Source of the DNA: Prosthecobacter debontii
GTDB taxonomy: Bacteria; Verrucomicrobiota; Verrucomicrobiia; Verrucomicrobiales; Verrucomicrobiaceae
Assembly: GCA_945869695.1 (NCBI GenBank)
Contig: CAMBPV010000001.1
Coordinates: 62,001-126,000 of the forward strand
DNA: 64,000 nt
Direction of reading: 5' to 3'
Positions 34,849-43,486 of this stretch are shown piece by piece (position 1 is the stretch's first letter; the number at the start of each line of letters is the position of its first letter). The notes beneath the pieces are model-generated. The model did not search any database. It worked only from the letters and a program-made list of their open reading frames with translations, and was not told the DNA's origin. The position numbers were made by a program, and so were the translations under genes.

Positions 34849-35730
34849 TCACATCCGCCCTCGATGCTCACTGGGACGCCAGCCGATCCATTTTTTAAAC
34901 GTGTTCGAAAAGACAAAGGCATTTTTATAGCCCACAGCCTGCGAGATCGTCTCCACCTTCAGCGGGGTCGTGGACAGCAACTCGGCGGCTTTTCTCATGC
35001 GCAGCCAGGTGACGTGATGCATCGGGCTGCGACCGAGCGAGCGGCGACAGAGCCTCCGCAAATGCTCCGCACTCACGTGGGCATCCGCTGCCAGTTCATT
35101 CAGTGTCCAGTCACGTCCTACATTCGCTGACACCTTTTCCCAGAGGCGCCAGAGGCGATCATCCTGCTGCCAGGGTTGGGCAAAACGCTCGACATAATTT
35201 TGAATCAGTTCCACCCAGTGAAACATGGCAGCAGGGAGCCCTGCGCAACTCGCCTCCTCGATCAAGCCCTCCACGGCATGCCACAAACCACAGCCGTCAT
35301 AACGAGCCATCACGGGCGAACTGGAAGAGAGGATCGGCTTCTGCTCAGGCTGCTGCTCATAGCGCACCCAGCAGCATTTCCAGTCTTTCCCCTTCACCGC
35401 TTGAAATGCATTCACCATGAACGGCGGCAGCGCCACCGCCGTGCCAGCCGCGCACTTTTGCCATCGGCCATCCACGAGCACGCGACCCTCACCCTCGATA
35501 CAGGCTAGAAAATAAAGACCACTCTGGTGAATGCGCACGATCTGGTAGGGAGCGCGCGCCGTCATCACTCCCGCGTGGGAAACCTGGTGCGTCTGCAGCA
35601 GTCCGCACACCGGCGCTGTTCTTAGCCAGGGCCTCCGATCCGTCTCTCGTGCCTTCACCACACGCGCCTCGGTCCGGTCACCCAGAATGTGGGTTTCGGA
35701 TAGCTCTTGGATGGCTGATGATGCGTGCAT
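34849..35730 (-). CDS. AraC-family transcriptional regulator
   Basis: 293 residues. The N-terminal cupin-like sensor (about 55-130, with ACIEGEGRVLVDGRWQKCAAGTAVALPP) is followed by a C-terminal AraC DNA-binding domain with two helix-turn-helix units: WTLNELAADAHVSAEHLRRLCRRSLGRSPMHHVTWLRMRKA and VETISQAVGYKNAFVFSNTFKKWIGWRPSEHR. Sugar-responsive regulators often have this architecture. Divergent to the PEP-hydrolase-like gene (gap 35731-35841), which is its most likely target (inference). Confidence 0.9.
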   Translation of the reverse strand: MHASSAIQELSETHILGDRTEARVVKARETDRRPWLRTAPVCGLLQTHQVSHAGVMTARAPYQIVRIHQSGLYFLACIEGEGRVLVDGRWQKCAAGTAVALPPFMVNAFQAVKGKDWKCCWVRYEQQPEQKPILSSSSPVMARYDGCGLWHAVEGLIEEASCAGLPAAMFHWVELIQNYVERFAQPWQQDDRLWRLWEKVSANVGRDWTLNELAADAHVSAEHLRRLCRRSLGRSPMHHVTWLRMRKAAELLSTTPLKVETISQAVGYKNAFVFSNTFKKWIGWRPSEHRGRM

Positions 35731-35841
35731 GAGGAGGCAGGTTGAGGTTGGTTGAGACGTTGACTGGAATTGACGTCAGTTTCAAACTGTCGTCATCCAC
35801 CGCAACCTATCGTAAACCACCACCTACCTCTCTCAAACGCC

Positions 35842-36708
35842 ATGCCAAATCCTTGGACCGGAATCGGAAATCCTTACACACGTCAGGAAGTTATTGATCG
35901 TCTCAATGCAACACTGGCCAAAGGACAGCCCATCATTGCAGCGGGAGCCGGCACCGGCATCAGCGCCAAGTTCATTGAAAAAGGCGGCGCGGATCTGATC
36001 ATCATTTACAACAGCGGACGCTTCCGCATGAGCGGTCACGGCAGCACTTGCGGACTCATGGCCTATGGGGACGCCAATGCCGTAGCCATGGAGATCGGCG
36101 AGTACGAGGTTCTCCCCACGGTGAAAGAGATCCCCGTCATCTGCGGCGTCCATGCCACCGATCCCCGCCGCCGCATGTGGCACTGGCTGGGCAAGGTGAA
36201 GGAGATGGGCTTCTCGGGTGTGAACAATTTCCCCACCCACACCATCATCGACGGCCATTTCCGTCAGGTGCTGGAGGAGACCGGCATGTCCGTGCAGAAA
36301 GAGTTTGAAATGGTCGGGCTCGCCAGTCGGATGGACCTCTTCAGCATCGTTTACGTCGCCACACCCGACGAGGCCATCGAGATGGCCAAGCAAGGAGCAG
36401 ACGCCATCATCGCCCACGTCGGCACCACCGTTGGAGGCAGCATCGGCGTCACAAGTGCCGTCGTCAGTTGGGACCACACCATTAAGGTCACTCAGGACAT
36501 CATCGCCGCCGCCAAGTCCGTGAACCCCAAAGTTTTCACCCTCACTCACGGTGGCCCCATCAACACGCCAAAAGACGTCGAGCTCATCCTCAGCAAAACC
36601 AGCGCCGACGGTTTCGTCGGAGCCAGCAGCCTCGAGCGCATGGGCGTGGAAGATTCTCTCACCCAACTGACCCGCGAGTTCAAGAACGTGCCTTGGAAGA
36701 GGTCGTAA
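35842..36708 (+). CDS. Phosphoenolpyruvate hydrolase-like TIM-barrel protein
   Basis: 288 residues. The opening GIGNPYTRQEVIDRLNATLAKGQPIIAAGAGTGISAKFIEKGGADLIIIYNSGRFRMSGHGS... and GVHATDPRRRMWHWLGKVKEMGFSGVNNFPT are conserved in the PEP-hydrolase (PF09370, formerly TIM-barrel signal-transduction) family. In plants and fungi, such domains are fused to Tm-1-like proteins; here the partner (UPF0261) is absent. The reaction is unproven. ATG 35842 (MPNPWTGIG) starts right at the conserved block; an in-frame TTG-type start at 35770 would reach into the regulatory gap. An intrinsic terminator follows. Confidence 0.85.
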   Translation: MPNPWTGIGNPYTRQEVIDRLNATLAKGQPIIAAGAGTGISAKFIEKGGADLIIIYNSGRFRMSGHGSTCGLMAYGDANAVAMEIGEYEVLPTVKEIPVICGVHATDPRRRMWHWLGKVKEMGFSGVNNFPTHTIIDGHFRQVLEETGMSVQKEFEMVGLASRMDLFSIVYVATPDEAIEMAKQGADAIIAHVGTTVGGSIGVTSAVVSWDHTIKVTQDIIAAAKSVNPKVFTLTHGGPINTPKDVELILSKTSADGFVGASSLERMGVEDSLTQLTREFKNVPWKRS

Positions 36709-36719
36709 ATTTGATTGAG

Positions 36720-36749
36720 GGGCGTCTAACCGAGACGCCCTTTCATTTT
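36720..36749 (+). terminator. Intrinsic terminator of the PEP-hydrolase-like gene
   Basis: Arms GGGCGTCT (36720-36727) and AGACGCCC (36733-36740) with a 5-base loop, followed by TTTCATTTT. It is 12 bases after the stop. Confidence 0.88.
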
Positions 36750-36789
36750 CAAAGCCCGGTCTTGCCAGGTTCAGCCAACTCCGTCATCA

Positions 36790-37611
36790 ATGAGGAGCAT
36801 GAGCACGCCTGATGATCCCCTTTGGTCAAAGCTTGAGGCCTTTGAGTTCGACGCCCCGGGCGCTCAATTGACTTTCACTGAGAGACTGATGCGAGAGAAT
36901 GGCTGGGAGCGCGACTTTTCGCAGCGCGTGATTCAGGAATACCGACGGTTCTTGTTTCTGGCCATGCGGGCGGGGCATTCGGTGACGCCGTCGGATCAGG
37001 TCGATCAGGCGTGGCATCTCCACCTTGTCTATACCCGCTCTTACTGGGACGAGCTTTGCGCAGGAATCCTCGGGCAACCGCTTCATCACGGACCCACGCG
37101 CGGCGGCTCGGGGGAGGACCAGCGATTCTGGGGCGATTATGAGAAAACGAAAGCGAGCTATCATATCCTCTTCGGCCAGCCACCACCTGCTGACATTTGG
37201 CCGGATCCCTCCGTTCGTTTTTCAAATGCTCTCCAATGGCAGCGCATCGACGCCGGCGCTGTCTGGATGTTTTCAAAAGCAGCGATTCTTCGTGCGATGA
37301 AGTCCGCAGCCATCGCCGCCGCGCTCGGTTCTCTGATAGTCGCCTGTCGTGCGGCAGGAAACGAAAGTGGAGTGGACTGGCTACTTGTTTGTGTCATCGC
37401 CTTTTTCGTATCGATTGTTTTGGGGGCTGCATGGCATAGTCGAAAACACCGACCTCGGGGCAAGGATGGTTCAGGTTGCAGCACGTTCGGAGGCTGCGGC
37501 TCGTTTGGCAGTGGATCATCGGGTTGTGGCTCCTCTCATTCTGATTCGTCGGGTTGCGGCTCATCGAGCGGTTGCGGGGGTGGAGGAGGCTGTGGAGGTG
37601 GGGGCGACTGA
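36790..37611 (+). CDS. GRDP-like membrane protein with Cys/Gly/Ser-rich C-terminal tail
   Basis: 273 residues. The N-terminal ~120 residues include the VTPSDQVDQAWHLHLVYTRSYWDELC block, the signature WHxH-type motif of glycine-rich-domain-containing proteins (GRDP-like, also seen in bacterial TIGR04222 membrane proteins). Two membrane helices follow (about 172-188 and 195-213). The last ~45 residues (from about 227) are Gly/Ser with six Cys in GC and CG units, e.g. SGCGSSSGCGGGG. The function is unknown. Start is ATG 36790 or, nine bases on, MSTPDD. Its tail is unlike its neighbours in composition. Confidence 0.72.
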   Translation: MRSMSTPDDPLWSKLEAFEFDAPGAQLTFTERLMRENGWERDFSQRVIQEYRRFLFLAMRAGHSVTPSDQVDQAWHLHLVYTRSYWDELCAGILGQPLHHGPTRGGSGEDQRFWGDYEKTKASYHILFGQPPPADIWPDPSVRFSNALQWQRIDAGAVWMFSKAAILRAMKSAAIAAALGSLIVACRAAGNESGVDWLLVCVIAFFVSIVLGAAWHSRKHRPRGKDGSGCSTFGGCGSFGSGSSGCGSSHSDSSGCGSSSGCGGGGGCGGGGD

Positions 37612-37680
37612 TGCGGCCTTCCTGGAGCCCAAAGAAACCTTGCGCAAGAGAGCACGGATCGTATTCTGCGGCCCCCAAAC

Positions 37681-38634
37681 ATGAATCAACTCGATCAACT
37701 CAAACAGCACACCGTTGTGGTGGCAGACACTGGCGACTTCGAGTCCATGAGAGCTTACAAGCCTCAGGATGCGACGACAAATCCTTCACTCATTCTGGCA
37801 GCCTCTCAAAAGCCCGAGTACCGCACCATCGTGGACAAGGCGATCTCTGAGTTCAAGAACAGCTCACTCTCCGGCGCAGGCAAGGTTGACGCCATCCTCG
37901 ACAGACTTGTGATCCTGTTTGGCCTCGAAATTTTAAAGATCGTGCCAGGTCGCGTTTCCACGGAAGTGGATGCACGCCTCTCTTTTGACACGCAGGGCAA
38001 CATCGACAAAGCACGTCAGCTCATCGGTGCCTACGAAAAAGAGGGTATCCCCCGCGAGCGCGTCCTGATCAAAATTGCCTCCACTTGGGAGGGCATCAAA
38101 GCTGCCGAGGTTCTCCAAAAGGAAGGCATCAACTGCAACCTCACACTCCTCTTCAGTCTGGCCCAAGCGGTGGTCTGCGCCGAGGGTGACATCAAGCTGA
38201 TCTCACCTTTCGTCGGTCGCATTCTCGACTGGCACAAAAAGAGCACCGGTAAGGACTTCGCACCCACGGAAGATCCCGGCGTGCAGTCGGTGACTCAGAT
38301 CTACAATTACTACAAGCACTTCGGTTACACGACCGAGGTCATGGGTGCCAGCTTCCGCAACAAAGGTGAAATCACGGAACTCTGTGGCTGTGACCTACTG
38401 ACCATCAGCCCCGGTCTCCTTGGCGAACTCCAAGCCTCCGAAGAGCCCATCACTCCGAAGCTCAATGCCGCCAATGCCGCCTCACTCAAAATCGAGCGCA
38501 TTGCAGGCGATGAGAAGACCTTCCGCTGGCTCTTCAATGAGGACGCCATGGCCACGGAGAAGACCGCAGAAGGCATTCGAAACTTTGCCAAGGACATCGT
38601 CAAACTCGAAAATCTAGTCGCTTCGGCGCTCTAG
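37681..38634 (+). CDS. tal: Transaldolase
   Basis: Pentose phosphate pathway enzyme transferring a dihydroxyacetone unit via a Schiff base; 317 residues, the E. coli TalB-like class. [23 protein letters not shown] and the core ATTNPSLI are diagnostic. The Schiff-base lysine is Lys131 in [13 protein letters not shown], with [11 protein letters not shown] and the [11 protein letters not shown] phosphate-binding block. A weak sigma-70-like pair (TTGCGC, 16 bases, TATTCT) lies 42 to 15 bases before the ATG, so it may be transcribed alone. Confidence 0.97.
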   Translation: MNQLDQLKQHTVVVADTGDFESMRAYKPQDATTNPSLILAASQKPEYRTIVDKAISEFKNSSLSGAGKVDAILDRLVILFGLEILKIVPGRVSTEVDARLSFDTQGNIDKARQLIGAYEKEGIPRERVLIKIASTWEGIKAAEVLQKEGINCNLTLLFSLAQAVVCAEGDIKLISPFVGRILDWHKKSTGKDFAPTEDPGVQSVTQIYNYYKHFGYTTEVMGASFRNKGEITELCGCDLLTISPGLLGELQASEEPITPKLNAANAASLKIERIAGDEKTFRWLFNEDAMATEKTAEGIRNFAKDIVKLENLVASAL

Positions 38635-38663
38635 TTTTCCGCAGATGATTCAGTCTGCAGGCT

Positions 38664-39269
38664 TCACTTCTTCCCCTCGAAGAGCCGCTTGAAAAAACTC
38701 TTCTTCGGCGCCTCTTCGGCGGGAGGAGTCGGAGTGGTGGTCGCCGGAGCTCCCGCAGCCCCATTTGTCGGCTGCGCGGTTCCCGCTCCCTCCGGTGGAG
38801 GGGTGACCTGAGTGAAGTCCACCGTCGCAGGCTTCACCGTCGGTGTTTGGACGTTGAAATTCACCACCCGGGGCTTCAACTGCTTTCCGTCCGGCCCGTA
38901 TTCGTAAACCGTCTGCCGGAAGACCTCGCCTCGGACGTTGAGGAGCCGATCCTCCTTGGCCCGGCCAAACTCATCGAAGTAAGAGACTGACCGCGCCACC
39001 AGATTACCGCTGCCATCATAGATACTGCCTTGTGTCGCCTGACCGCGCTCATTGAGCAGATACATCCGGCGCGAGACGACCACTTCATTCGCACCATAAG
39101 TCGTCTCCGTGACTTGCCTCGTAATCGGATCACGCACCGACTCTGAGCGAGTGCCATCCGGGTGCCGGATCGTCTTGGCCACGATCATGGAAGCCGCCGG
39201 ATTGCCTCCCTGCCCCCATGCGACGGGCGACAGCAAAAAAAGACCAATAAATGCGCAGAGATGCTTCAT
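38664..39269 (-). CDS. Secreted YD-like repeat protein with basic amphipathic C-terminal tail
   Basis: 201 residues with a signal peptide (residues 1-20, MKHLCAFIGLFLLSPVAWGQ). The mature part has short beta-strand units such as RHPDGTRSESVRDP, YLLNERGQATQGSIYDGSGNLVARSVSYFDEFGRAKED and YEYGPDGKQ, like RHS/YD repeats. A Pro/Thr/Ala-rich linker precedes the C-terminal KKSFFKRLFEGKK, similar to the end of the GYF_2 protein at 18898. The real start is ATG 39269; an upstream in-frame start (39311) would add 14 residues before the signal peptide. Function unknown. Confidence 0.72.
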   Translation of the reverse strand: MKHLCAFIGLFLLSPVAWGQGGNPAASMIVAKTIRHPDGTRSESVRDPITRQVTETTYGANEVVVSRRMYLLNERGQATQGSIYDGSGNLVARSVSYFDEFGRAKEDRLLNVRGEVFRQTVYEYGPDGKQLKPRVVNFNVQTPTVKPATVDFTQVTPPPEGAGTAQPTNGAAGAPATTTPTPPAEEAPKKSFFKRLFEGKK

Positions 39270-39370
39270 AGGTTGAGCGATGATCTGCCCAAAGTAATGG
39301 GCGGCTGTCATCCCGACAATAAAAAAACTGTTTGTCGCGCGTTACGATCACTTGAATTAGGAAATCCATC

Positions 39371-39838
39371 ATGAACGCCACCGCACCTGAATCCGCACCT
39401 TCCCCGCAATCCAAAGACAACGACTGGAGCTCCTTCCTGGAGAAAGTCGTGGCTGACTTTGACTGCACGACAGGCACACTCCACCGGTTCGATCCTGCGG
39501 ATAATCATCTCAAACTCATGGCCAGCATGCGCATTCCAGAAGTGCTAATCCCCGTGATTCAATCCATCCCCGTCGGCAAAGGTATCGCCGGCGCAGCAGC
39601 CGAGCGCCGCGAGGCAGTGGAAATGTGTAATCTTCAGACTGACCCCTCTGGCGTGGCTAAGCCTGGGGCAAAGCAAACCCAGGTGCAAGGATCCCTTGCC
39701 GTCCCCGTGATGGATGGATCACGCCTCTGCGGCACCTTGGGAATCGGAAAAATGATTCCCTACGACTTCACCGAAGAGGAAAAGCAAAACCTGATGCAAC
39801 GGGCCGCCAGCGTCGCCGCTCGACTGTTACCCGCCTAG
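39371..39838 (+). CDS. Stand-alone GAF-domain protein
   Basis: 155 residues. The whole body from about residue 18 is one GAF domain: the start FLEKVVADFDCTTGTLHRFDPADNHLKLMAS, then IPVGKGIAGAAAERREAVEMCNL, QGSLAVPVMDGSRLCGTLGIGK and DFTEEEKQNLMQRAASVAARL. GAF domains bind small molecules such as cyclic nucleotides or act as free methionine sulfoxide reductases; the Cys arrangement of the latter is not obvious here, so a sensor role is more likely. It converges with the OvoA-C-like methyltransferase gene, 8 bases apart. Confidence 0.82.
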   Translation: MNATAPESAPSPQSKDNDWSSFLEKVVADFDCTTGTLHRFDPADNHLKLMASMRIPEVLIPVIQSIPVGKGIAGAAAERREAVEMCNLQTDPSGVAKPGAKQTQVQGSLAVPVMDGSRLCGTLGIGKMIPYDFTEEEKQNLMQRAASVAARLLPA

Positions 39839-39846
39839 CCGCCGAT

Positions 39847-40578
39847 TCATTTTCTGATCCACCGCATCCCCAGCGCGACACTCCACTGATACTTGCGAGC
39901 GTGTTCGCGAATGAGGAACGGCATGTCGCAACACTTCGAAAGCTCGAAGTGGGGCTCAAGCAATGAGGTGAGCCATTCACGTGTTGAACCCCGGGGCCAG
40001 TTCCCGCGCGGAGTAAACTCTTCCAGCCAGGTGCAGGGTGTCGTCAGCAAAAGCTGCCCGCCAGACCGCACCAAACCCGGAAGCCGCTCAATCAGCTTCA
40101 AAGGATCCGTCAAACGGCACAATAAATTTGCAGCGTGCACCACATCGTAGCTCCCGATGTCGGCGCGCAAATTCATGGCATCCCCCTGCTCAAAAGAAAC
40201 ACGTTCTCTGCACAGATTCTCCGGCACATGTGCAACAAGATGGGTGCGCTCACTCCCCTCATCCACGCGCTCATACTCCATGCTTCCATCACGAGCGAGC
40301 GCTGCCGCGGCATCCACAAAACTCTGCGAATAATCGATCCCCAGAACACTCGTGCCAAAGGAGGCCAATTCAAAACTCGAGCGCCCCACCGCGCAGCCGA
40401 GATCGAGAATTTTCGACTCGCACGGCGTGTGCGGAAGATCGATCAATTCCACCACGGTGCGCACGGGGAAGCCCAGCGCCTCACGCGGCCCGCCTTCCCA
40501 CGGCAGCACCTCTTGGGGTTGGCCGTAGTGGAAGAGCAGGTATTCGTCGAGCAGCCGACGCGTTTCGTAGATGTTCAT
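39847..40578 (-). CDS. Stand-alone OvoA-C-like SAM-dependent methyltransferase (putative 4-mercaptohistidine N1-methyltransferase)
   Basis: 243 residues. The N-terminal segment IYETRRLLDEYLLFHYG and the SAM-binding block KILDLGCAVGRSSFELASFGTSVLGIDYS resemble the C-terminal methyltransferase domain of OvoA, the ovothiol enzyme, which N-methylates 4-mercaptohistidine. Here the domain stands alone, without the DinB/FGE-type sulfoxide synthase part. Family assignment is from memory of these motifs; an unrelated class I methyltransferase is the main alternative. The next gene upstream (M29-like) is 12 bases away on the same strand and is probably co-transcribed; the GAF gene is convergent. Confidence 0.65.
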   Translation of the reverse strand: MNIYETRRLLDEYLLFHYGQPQEVLPWEGGPREALGFPVRTVVELIDLPHTPCESKILDLGCAVGRSSFELASFGTSVLGIDYSQSFVDAAAALARDGSMEYERVDEGSERTHLVAHVPENLCRERVSFEQGDAMNLRADIGSYDVVHAANLLCRLTDPLKLIERLPGLVRSGGQLLLTTPCTWLEEFTPRGNWPRGSTREWLTSLLEPHFELSKCCDMPFLIREHARKYQWSVALGMRWIRK

Positions 40579-40590
40579 GCCAGGACCACC

Positions 40591-41772
40591 TTACTCGGAA
40601 GCCAAGGCATCCCGAAGATACTTGGAGGGCTGGAAGTGCTCGATCAAAACGGTCGTCACACCATCGCGGTGCATCCGGGCCTGTTTGATATCAAAGTTCG
40701 GCGTCTTGTGCGGAGCAAAAAGGATGTCATCATGCGTCGCATTTTGATGCCGTTTGAACTGATCTGGCGTGATGTGACCGCCCAAATGATCATCCCGACC
40801 CGTCGCCAAATGACAGGTGCCGAGAACTTTTTCATCCTGAATGTCCGCACCCGAAACAGGAAGCACCTGAGTGCCAAATCCCAACTCGCCCAGCACCCCC
40901 GTCATCGGATCATCAGCCAGTTTGGCGTTGTGCGCATCGATGGTTGATTGCTTCCCCTCGATCAATTCTGACTTGATGATGCAGCCACCTGTCACGGTCA
41001 GCTTACCCAGCGTGCCGTCCTCGTATTTGAGCGGAAAACATCCCTCGGCCCCCTGCGGCACAAAATAGACTTCCCCCGCAGGAAGATTAGCCACATCGGG
41101 CGTGTCACCTCGGCAGAGACCGTGGCTCTTTTGGGCCTCTTGCTGGCCCAATTGCAAACGCACCGTCATGTCAGGACCGTTCTCGACGGTGAAGTCGATC
41201 TCCACCCAATCCGAACGCGTCATCGCGCTGCGCAGTTTTTCAGCATCCCGACTCACCTCTTCGTAATCAACCGCGAGTCCGGAATTCAAAATCACGTCAT
41301 TCACGCCGTGAAGAGTCGCTCCGCGGAAACCAAATTTTTTCGCATGGGCCGTGAGAGGTGCCGTAGCCGAGAAGGTGGAAATGCAAAGGATGATGTCGTA
41401 TTTGCTGTAAACATCCTTCTCGAGGCTCAGCTCGCGTCCGCTCATGTCCACACACAGATCCGGCATATCCAGATTGCTACCGCCCGTTTGTTCATACGCA
41501 AAAATTTCTCCACCCGTGGCTCCGAGCGTGAGCAAGCCTCCGTCTTTCAAGCCGAGGTGAAAGTGCTCATACGCCCGCTGTTGAATGGGTCGGTTCGGAT
41601 TTTGGAGAAAGGCGAGACCTTTAGCTTCAGCCAGATCCGGCAGGTCGATCAGAATGCAAAAACGTTTCCCCTGAGTGGGTTGAAACACGCTGGAGAGCAA
41701 GCGCACGAGATTAAACTCGCGAAATTCCCGCTCAAGGGCGGCTGACTGAACTGGGAGGGGTGCAGATGTCAT
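40591..41772 (-). CDS. M29 aminopeptidase-like metalloprotein
   Basis: 393 residues. The C-terminal half follows the M29 (aminopeptidase T) pattern: ANLPAGEVYFVPQGAEG (Glu234), GVLGELGFGTQVLP (Glu296), DEKVLGTCHLATGRDDHLGG (His321), and ATHDDILFAP (His347 and Asp349). These match the positions of the two-metal ligands in M29 peptidases in order, with similar spacing. The N-terminal half (CILIDLPDLAEAKG...) is more divergent. It could be a peptidase on small thiol-containing peptides or an M29-fold dioxygenase-like protein. Its tight link to the methyltransferase gene suggests a joint pathway (inference). Confidence 0.65.
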   Translation of the reverse strand: MTSAPLPVQSAALEREFREFNLVRLLSSVFQPTQGKRFCILIDLPDLAEAKGLAFLQNPNRPIQQRAYEHFHLGLKDGGLLTLGATGGEIFAYEQTGGSNLDMPDLCVDMSGRELSLEKDVYSKYDIILCISTFSATAPLTAHAKKFGFRGATLHGVNDVILNSGLAVDYEEVSRDAEKLRSAMTRSDWVEIDFTVENGPDMTVRLQLGQQEAQKSHGLCRGDTPDVANLPAGEVYFVPQGAEGCFPLKYEDGTLGKLTVTGGCIIKSELIEGKQSTIDAHNAKLADDPMTGVLGELGFGTQVLPVSGADIQDEKVLGTCHLATGRDDHLGGHITPDQFKRHQNATHDDILFAPHKTPNFDIKQARMHRDGVTTVLIEHFQPSKYLRDALASE

Positions 41773-41875
41773 GGATTGGATTTACTAAGGTGAGATCGTG
41801 TTACGAATTGCACCCGTCCATGGCTGCGCTCAATCGCGGGTTTATCCTATTTTGAAACCCCGCGTGTCAAAGAAT

Positions 41876-43414
41876 TCACTTGGCGACTGGCGCTGGAGTG
41901 GCTGGAGCCGTAGCAGCAGTGACATTGGCCTCCAATTGTACGATTGGCGCCGCAGGAGAGGTTGCAGCCGCAGGTCCCACGGCAGTGGGCTGCGCCACGA
42001 TGATGGACGGAGCCGAATCAGGTATCGGCTTCAGAAATTCACTTTCAATCACAGGCACACCGATCTCGGGAGCGAGCGCACTGCCTTCCGCAATGGCAGG
42101 GACGACGGGTGAGTCCTCGCTCAAGGGTGTCACTGCTTCACGCAATGGAAGATCCGCCACGTTTTGAACCAGTGGCCGCGCGATCATGAGCGCACCCGTG
42201 ATTTCCTGACCGATCAGACCTTTTCCAAAAGGAAGCGAGAGCGGGCGGTTGGTTTGATCCTTGTATGCGGCAATGAGGTCCGGCTGGTCGAACTCTCTGA
42301 ATTCGGAAGGCGCTCCCGAATAACTGCCATAACGCTGGATGTTCCAAGCCGTCTGATCGAAGTGCCGGTGAGGAACTCCCGAGGGGTCTTGAACGATCGC
42401 GACGGCATGCTTTGCCAGATACTGCTGAAGTCGCAGGGTATTGGTCTGATGAAGCTCATGTGCTGTTTCGTTCAGAACCGCCACGACTCTTGGTTGTTTG
42501 TTCAAAAAGCTAAGCAGTGCTGCGCTCTCAGGCAGCGCCTCGTCCGTCAGTCCTTGATTGAAATAGAACAGGCGTTTGGTTTTACCCTCCCCTGTGCGTA
42601 GCGTGATCACACAGGCCGAGTTGGGATTTGAAGCGCGGGTCGTCAGCGTCAGGTCCGGCCCGCCCATGCTGGGGTCCAGGGCCAGCGGCCCGCTAGGCAC
42701 AGCGGCGTCATCACCAAGAGGCATCATTTCAATCGACTCCACGATGTGTCCCGTCCGAGCTGCCAATGCCAGCAAAACGGGAAGAGCACCTTGCAGGCTC
42801 GTTCCCCTGGGTTTCATTTCCGTTTTCGAATCCTTCGGCACGACTTTTAATGCCGCGACCATGGCGTTTCTGACTTCATAAACGGTGTCGGCCAGTGTGG
42901 CCGGACTCACTTCACCGATTTTGGGGAGATCCAAGCACGGAGCCGTTCCGCAGAGCACAAAGGTCTCCGCGTTTGGGAACAGAAGATGCGAGAATACGAA
43001 ATCGGGTCCGCCAAAGGGCTGGAAGACGACCGGAACCGTATTCACATCTGCCACTTCAGTGGCGGCCCAACTGCGCACTTTCGTTCCCCGCTTATCGGCA
43101 AATTCCGACCAAATGGCATTGGAACCTGTCCGGTGCGCTTTCCAAAATTCTTCTTTGCGCCAAAGCGGATGCTTGTCCTGACCCACGAAAGAGTCAAGGC
43201 CAGCCAGAATGCGCGCGGCATCGTTCAGTTCTTGCGCCTCAGCACTCAGCTCGGCCCCGGTAGGTTGCGGATAAAGAGTGTCCGCCTTTTCCTCTTCCGC
43301 TGCCGTTTGATCACGCTGCAGCAGTTGGCAACTCGTGAGTGAAACCAGTGCAATGCCAGCTAGAGCAACACGGGAGGGTGCTGAGGCGATTGGGAGAATT
43401 GGAAATAGTTTCAT
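41876..43414 (-). CDS. Large lipoprotein of unknown function
   Basis: 512 residues. The N-terminus is a lipoprotein signal with the lipobox LTSC (Cys29) after ALAGIALVSL, so the mature protein is probably attached to a membrane facing the periplasm. The core (about residues 60-420) includes NTVPVVFQPFGGPDFVFSHLLFPNAETFVLCG and is otherwise unrecognised; the last ~100 residues are Pro/Ala-rich and probably disordered. An AT-rich 72-base stretch lies directly upstream (43415-43486). Neighbours on the same strand are the M29-like gene downstream and the PQQ propeller upstream. Confidence 0.72.
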   Translation of the reverse strand: MKLFPILPIASAPSRVALAGIALVSLTSCQLLQRDQTAAEEEKADTLYPQPTGAELSAEAQELNDAARILAGLDSFVGQDKHPLWRKEEFWKAHRTGSNAIWSEFADKRGTKVRSWAATEVADVNTVPVVFQPFGGPDFVFSHLLFPNAETFVLCGTAPCLDLPKIGEVSPATLADTVYEVRNAMVAALKVVPKDSKTEMKPRGTSLQGALPVLLALAARTGHIVESIEMMPLGDDAAVPSGPLALDPSMGGPDLTLTTRASNPNSACVITLRTGEGKTKRLFYFNQGLTDEALPESAALLSFLNKQPRVVAVLNETAHELHQTNTLRLQQYLAKHAVAIVQDPSGVPHRHFDQTAWNIQRYGSYSGAPSEFREFDQPDLIAAYKDQTNRPLSLPFGKGLIGQEITGALMIARPLVQNVADLPLREAVTPLSEDSPVVPAIAEGSALAPEIGVPVIESEFLKPIPDSAPSIIVAQPTAVGPAAATSPAAPIVQLEANVTAATAPATPAPVAK

Positions 43415-43486
43415 AATTGATATTTGTCATAATTAATAACATGAAACCACGATATAATAAAGGGAAATTAACAAACTTTTTTATAT
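43415..43486. promoter_or_regulatory. AT-rich region upstream of the lipoprotein gene
   Basis: About 72 bases with a much higher A/T content than the rest of the window, between two minus-strand genes. It includes TATTAT-like and TTGTTA-like hexamers on the minus strand but not at a canonical spacing, so I do not name a specific promoter. It probably holds the lipoprotein gene's promoter and possibly a nucleoid-protein binding site. Confidence 0.4.
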
